From: Candidatus Levybacteria bacterium CG_4_9_14_0_2_um_filter_35_21
GTDB lineage: Bacteria > Patescibacteriota > Microgenomatia > Levybacterales > UBA12049
Direction: 5' to 3'
Assembly (NCBI GenBank): GCA_002788395.1
Contig: PFRF01000039.1
Span: forward strand, 1 to 44,182
DNA: 44,182 bases
Shown here: one piece after another, positions 40,764 to 44,182 of the stretch
Numbering within the stretch: the first letter of the stretch is position 1
Layout of the letters: every line of letters starts with the position of its first letter
Position numbers and translations under genes: made by a program
The notes under the pieces: generated by a model
Seen by the model: only the letters and a program-made list of their open reading frames with translations
What the model was told of the DNA's origin: nothing
The model's database searches: none

Positions 40764-42271
40764 CGGAAAAATAAACCATTAACCAAATTTGGATCCGATG
40801 GAACCTTAATCTCCCCATCTGTCAAAATATATTTTTCCACTCTATACCCATTTGCGTAATTTATTACATTTTCTGGATTTTTATTTATTCTCACTCTATT
40901 CTTAATCCACCATTCTCTATTATTTTCTCCATTTATCGGAGGCGACATAATAATATTTACAACATGTTTTTTAGTATTTGGATATATTTTTATATTTGAA
41001 TACTCTTTATTCGCATATGCTAAAGCATATCTTGGACCATGTCCTTGTTCATCGGGGGTAAAAACGAAATAACCAAATTCCGAAGGTCCGTCTTTAAATA
41101 CCATCTTGGCAAGCTGATAATTAAATTTCCAAGATGCCGCACTGTTACCGGCATCAGATACAAAACCATCTACTTTATTTTTAGCCGGAATAAAATTAAA
41201 GAATAGCACGCAAAGGATAATGATTAAATAAATTTTCCTAGAAAAAACAAGATAACTAGAAGACAAGATTATTATTGCAACCGGAACAAAAGGGAAAACA
41301 TGAAATCCAAGTACATAGCCATTCAAATAAAATGATAATGGCCAATATGCTAAATAAAAATATCCATATAGCAAGTAAAATTCTCTATTCTTAAAATTTT
41401 TATCTTTATAAATTTTTACCATTAGATAAACAAACACTATAAATATTGCCAGTATTAATAGGTATGGAGCATAAGGAATTGGTAAAATATTATTTGTCAG
41501 TCCCTCAAGTCTATTCTGCAAAAATGAAGAAAAAGGTACTTTTTCACTCCCGGTTTCAGAGCCAATATGCATAAAAATAGATCTTATTTGCAAGAAATTA
41601 TGCCGAAGGTCAAAAAGAATATATGTTGATAAAGGAACAATTAAGGCAACTATTGAAAGTAAATGCTTAAATTTCTTTTTCTTGTAAAGGAAAAAAAGTA
41701 AATAAACTAAAGAAAAAATTAAAATTGGTCCTCCAAATGCAACTTCAAATTGAATAAGCAAACCAATTATAAAAAATGCCAATAGTAAAAACTTAATCTT
41801 TTCTAATTTTATATATTTATAAAAGAAGTAAAAGAACAACGGCGAAAAAAGAATAGCTCCAAATGGATTAAGGAGGGAGCTAGAATACTGGACGCTCATT
41901 ATTACCATTAAAAGCCCACTCAAAAGCCCTACGTACTCGTTAAAAAGTTTTTTACCAACATAATAAGTAGCAAAAACGGAACAGGTAATTAAAAATATCC
42001 AAAACCAACCTGTCGCCACTGGATTACCATGGCCAACAATAAAAGCCGGCAAGTTAATCCATGGCCATAGCGGACCGTGAAATAATCCATCAATACCTCC
42101 TGTGCGTGGACCAATTAAGGTTAATTTATGAGTATTTACAATATCTTGCAGAATTAGAAAATCCCTTGCAATATCCGTGTTATATCCTAAATCATTATGC
42201 AGAACAGGATAAGCACATAGGTAAAGACTAAATATAATAAGTAATAAAAGTAAGATTTTTAAAAATTTCAT
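40760..42271 (-). CDS. GT-C-like polytopic membrane protein, paralogue 1
   Basis: A 503-residue membrane protein, probably a GT39/PMT-like glycosyltransferase. The first outer loop contains NTDIARDFLILQDIV and GGIDGLFHGPLWPWINLPAF, conserved with the next gene; the Asp of ARD is a candidate catalytic residue. About ten helices follow and a ~120-residue outer tail with FGYFVFTPDEQGHGPRYALAYA and DPNLVNGLFFR at the end. It starts 4 bp after its paralogue ends and is convergent with the GT39-PBP gene, overlapping by 4 bp. The substrate is unknown. Confidence 0.75.
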   Translation of the reverse strand: MKFLKILLLLLIIFSLYLCAYPVLHNDLGYNTDIARDFLILQDIVNTHKLTLIGPRTGGIDGLFHGPLWPWINLPAFIVGHGNPVATGWFWIFLITCSVFATYYVGKKLFNEYVGLLSGLLMVIMSVQYSSSLLNPFGAILFSPLFFYFFYKYIKLEKIKFLLLAFFIIGLLIQFEVAFGGPILIFSLVYLLFFLYKKKKFKHLLSIVALIVPLSTYILFDLRHNFLQIRSIFMHIGSETGSEKVPFSSFLQNRLEGLTNNILPIPYAPYLLILAIFIVFVYLMVKIYKDKNFKNREFYLLYGYFYLAYWPLSFYLNGYVLGFHVFPFVPVAIIILSSSYLVFSRKIYLIIILCVLFFNFIPAKNKVDGFVSDAGNSAASWKFNYQLAKMVFKDGPSEFGYFVFTPDEQGHGPRYALAYANKEYSNIKIYPNTKKHVVNIIMSPPINGENNREWWIKNRVRINKNPENVINYANGYRVEKYILTDGEIKVPSDPNLVNGLFFR

Positions 42272-42275
42272 AAAA

Positions 42276-43820
42276 CTATCTAAATATTAATCCCTGATAA
42301 TAGTTTGGGTCAACATCGGGTTCTTTACCCTCGATTAATAATTTTTTTACAGTAATTCCCCCAAAGAAAGTTTTTGTTAAAATTACTTTTCCGTTAGTTC
42401 TAAGAGTATTCTTCTTCCAAAAATTATAAGCACCTTCGTCATTTGTCATATGGGGATATAAAATTAGGTAAGTTATTGTGTCCTTTTTATTTTCGAAAAT
42501 AATTGCAGGATTATTTTTACCATACCAAGACAATAAATAATCCATTCCATGGGTATAGGTTTCGGGAGTGTAAACAAAATACCCAAATCTCCCTTTCCTC
42601 GCATCTTTGTAGACCCAATCGGCAACTGCCTTTTGATTAAGATAAGATCCCGAGGAATTATTCCGAGTGTATGCGCGAAAATATTGACTTTGAACAAAAA
42701 CAGAAACGTTTAAAAAAGTAATTGCAAAAAATAATATTACTAAAATTTTTCCAAAAAAATTTTTCCAAACCGTAATTATGGCAAGATAAAAAGCAAGTAC
42801 GACTGGAACAAGAAGTCCTAGGACATATTCCGGCCAAATAGGGTAAGAGTAAAAGACAAAAAATACAAAGATTAAAACCGGAAATAAAAGTAAAAATAGA
42901 AACTCTTTTCTTCTCTCTTTTAACTGATTATCTTTTTTAGCTTTTAAAATTAAAAAAACGGCAAAAATAAAGATAGCTGCAAGTAATATACTCATAAGCG
43001 GAGTTTCCTTAAATAGAATGCTTTTGTATGTTCCCAATAAGCTATTAAAATGAGCAGGAATCCTATCCGTTAGCTCCAAATAACCTTTTTGCTTTTGTCC
43101 TCCCGTAAAAGAATTTAATATTGAGGTCGTCATTAAAAATTTGTGCCGGAGATCAAAGAGGATGAAAGTACAAAGAGATAAGATATAAGACGTAAGACTT
43201 AAGACAATGAGACGAAGGTTTTTTAGTCCCTTCCTATTTAAAAAGAAGACGATAATCATTGTGGGGATTAATACTAAAGAGAGGGCTGTTTCAAATTGAA
43301 GAGAAAGACCTGCAAAGAATGCGGCAAGAATATAAGCATTGGCACCACCCCTTAAAAATTTAATAAGGAAATAAAATAAACCCAGAAAAACAAGAGGCAC
43401 GACATTTACGCCTATCGTGTTGGAGACTGTGTTCCAGGTTATGGGTGAGATTGCTACTAGAACAGATATAATTAGGCCTCCTTTTTCCCCATATAGTTTT
43501 GAACCAACTAAAAAAGCCACTAAAACTGTTACGAGTTGCAGACCTATATAAAAATATACAAAAGAGAAAGGATTTCCTCCTCCAAACATATATACGGGCG
43601 CTAGCATGTAGAGCCACAGTGGACCATGAAAAAAACCACCCAAGCCACTATGAGTACCTATTAAAACAAGATTACGTGTTTCAACGATATCTTGTATTAA
43701 CAAATAATCTCTTGCTTGATCAAAGAGATAGAAAAAGTCCCCGGATAAAATCATCCTCGCCCCAAGAACAAAAGATAATAAAAGAATAAAAAACAGAAAT
43801 AAATATTTAAATCTTTTCAT
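42276..43820 (-). CDS. GT-C-like polytopic membrane protein, paralogue 2
   Basis: A 514-residue protein sharing the whole layout of the previous gene: FDQARDYLLIQDIV and SGLGGFFHGPLWLYMLAPVY in the first loop, ILFDLRH after the central helices, FGYFVYTPETYTHGMDYLLSWY in the outer tail, and DPNYYQGLIFR at the end. The two arose by tandem duplication. A 7-bp-period array (43177-43211) before ILFDLRH makes this copy about four residues longer than its partner at that point. The start lies 7 bases from another array. Confidence 0.75.
   Translation of the reverse strand: MKRFKYLFLFFILLLSFVLGARMILSGDFFYLFDQARDYLLIQDIVETRNLVLIGTHSGLGGFFHGPLWLYMLAPVYMFGGGNPFSFVYFYIGLQLVTVLVAFLVGSKLYGEKGGLIISVLVAISPITWNTVSNTIGVNVVPLVFLGLFYFLIKFLRGGANAYILAAFFAGLSLQFETALSLVLIPTMIIVFFLNRKGLKNLRLIVLSLTSYILSLCTFILFDLRHKFLMTTSILNSFTGGQKQKGYLELTDRIPAHFNSLLGTYKSILFKETPLMSILLAAIFIFAVFLILKAKKDNQLKERRKEFLFLLLFPVLIFVFFVFYSYPIWPEYVLGLLVPVVLAFYLAIITVWKNFFGKILVILFFAITFLNVSVFVQSQYFRAYTRNNSSGSYLNQKAVADWVYKDARKGRFGYFVYTPETYTHGMDYLLSWYGKNNPAIIFENKKDTITYLILYPHMTNDEGAYNFWKKNTLRTNGKVILTKTFFGGITVKKLLIEGKEPDVDPNYYQGLIFR
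43177..43211. repeat. 7-bp-period array in paralogue 2
   Basis: Five units of the type TATAAGA / CGTAAGA. It encodes a hydrophobic segment (LTSYILSLCTF). The matching place in the tandem paralogue has no array. Confidence 0.85.
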
Positions 43821-43826
43821 ATAATT

Positions 43827-43889
43827 TTAGATATAAGATATAAGACTCATCACTTAAGAGCCTCTTACCTCTTACTCCTTCTTACGTTT
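43827..43889. repeat. 7-bp-period array, nine units
   Basis: Nine units passing from TAAGATA / TAAGACT types into CTCTTAC (twice exactly). It fills the gap between paralogue 2 and the membrane gene at the window edge and reaches the stop codon of the latter. Confidence 0.88.
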
Positions 43890-44182
43890 TATCTCTCAGA
43901 TCCTTTTAATTCTAAAAGGATCTGTATCGTCCCAGCAACCAAAAATAAATATGCCCAAACCGCCATATTTTCTGCGATTTGGCCTAAATTAAACTGTAAA
44001 AAAACAGGCGGGAACAAAAGCATACTTATTCCAACAATAAAAGTTTTTCTGCTGGTAAACCTAAAATATCTTTGGACAAAAATCCAAAGAATAGGAACTA
44101 AAAGATAAACAAAATCATTGCCTAGTCGAAGATATAATCCATCGATTAAAACCGCACCTAATAAAATCACATCAAAAATAAC
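43889..44182 (-). CDS. C-terminal part of a membrane protein, cut by the window edge
   Basis: The frame stays open to the end of the window, so this is probably the end of a longer gene; an ATG at 44170 would give 93 residues. Three hydrophobic helices are seen (VYLLVPILWIFV, VGISMLLFPPVFL, MAVWAYLFLVAGTIQILLEL) with a short charged tail. It may be the end of another polytopic glycosyltransferase, as the neighbours are, but nothing specific is recognised. Its stop codon is at the edge of a 7-bp-period array. Confidence 0.55.
   Translation of the reverse strand, partial: VIFDVILLGAVLIDGLYLRLGNDFVYLLVPILWIFVQRYFRFTSRKTFIVGISMLLFPPVFLQFNLGQIAENMAVWAYLFLVAGTIQILLELKGSER

Noticed and set aside
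1-44182. tRNA, rRNA or riboswitch genes
   Set aside because: No cloverleaf, rRNA or known riboswitch consensus was recognised in the intergenic regions on either strand.
1-44182. TGA recoded as glycine, as in some Patescibacteria
   Set aside because: Genes read to family length with TGA used as a stop (for example the rsmH end overlapping ftsL by ATGA), so the standard bacterial code fits.

Overview
This 44 kb window is AT-rich, with small tightly packed genes and frequent 1-4 bp ATGA/TAATG overlaps. It looks like a Candidate Phyla Radiation (Patescibacteria) genome, most likely a Microgenomates-type lineage. The reasons are the compact dcw cluster, the single-subunit glycyl-tRNA synthetase, the DUF4012 protein, and the many membrane glycosyltransferases. 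The phylum call is inference from gene content; no 16S rRNA or ribosomal protein gene is present.

Layout. (1) 3-1246: a complete IS481-like insertion sequence at the very edge of the window, 16 bp past the end of ftsA, where ftsZ would usually follow. (2) 1263-16668, almost all on the minus strand: a division and cell-wall (dcw) cluster. In transcription order it runs mraZ, rsmH, ftsL-like, ftsI, murF-like, murE-like, pgeF, murC, murA, glmU N-domain, mraY, ftsW, murG, minimal ftsQ-like, ftsA. A plus-strand DUF192 gene sits between murF and murE. A five-box MraZ operator precedes mraZ. murB, murD, ddl and ftsZ are not in the window. (3) 16855-22870: a secreted hypothetical protein, purF, glyS, recO and a DUF4012 protein. 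(4) 23081-37785: a surface-glycan locus with a polyprenyl-P sugar-1-P transferase, a GDP-mannose pyrophosphorylase, four full GT4 glycosyltransferases and one truncated one, a GT39-like enzyme, a 1037-residue fusion of O-antigen ligase and glycosyltransferase, a hexapeptide acyltransferase, a ColD/RfbH-type sugar 3-dehydratase and a GT2 polyprenyl-P glycosyltransferase. (5) 37928-38475: a Phd/YefM-RelE type toxin-antitoxin pair. (6) 38652-44182: a GT39-like membrane protein fused to the non-catalytic half of a penicillin-binding protein, two tandem paralogous polytopic proteins, and a partial membrane gene at the window edge.

How the parts work together. The dcw genes make UDP-MurNAc-peptides, lipid I and lipid II and the septal synthase. 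The glycan locus starts a polyprenyl-linked polymer, extends it with GT4 enzymes, modifies it, and probably transfers polyprenyl-P-linked sugars outside the membrane through GT39 and ligase proteins.

The most unusual signal is a set of about 20 short degenerate arrays with a 7-bp period (8 bp in one subfamily). They are scattered mostly through 20-44 kb, both between genes and inside open reading frames. Each array has its own unit, but the period is constant. They cluster in the inter-domain linkers of glycosyltransferases, carry the stop codons of several genes, and flank the toxin-antitoxin pair in inverted orientation. Other unusual points are the GT39-PBP stub fusion, MurE and MurF homologues lacking the UDP-binding domain, and a recurring promoter layout with the -10 box 5-8 bp from the start codon, which suggests leaderless mRNAs. 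All calls are from reading sequence alone; no database search or alignment was run.
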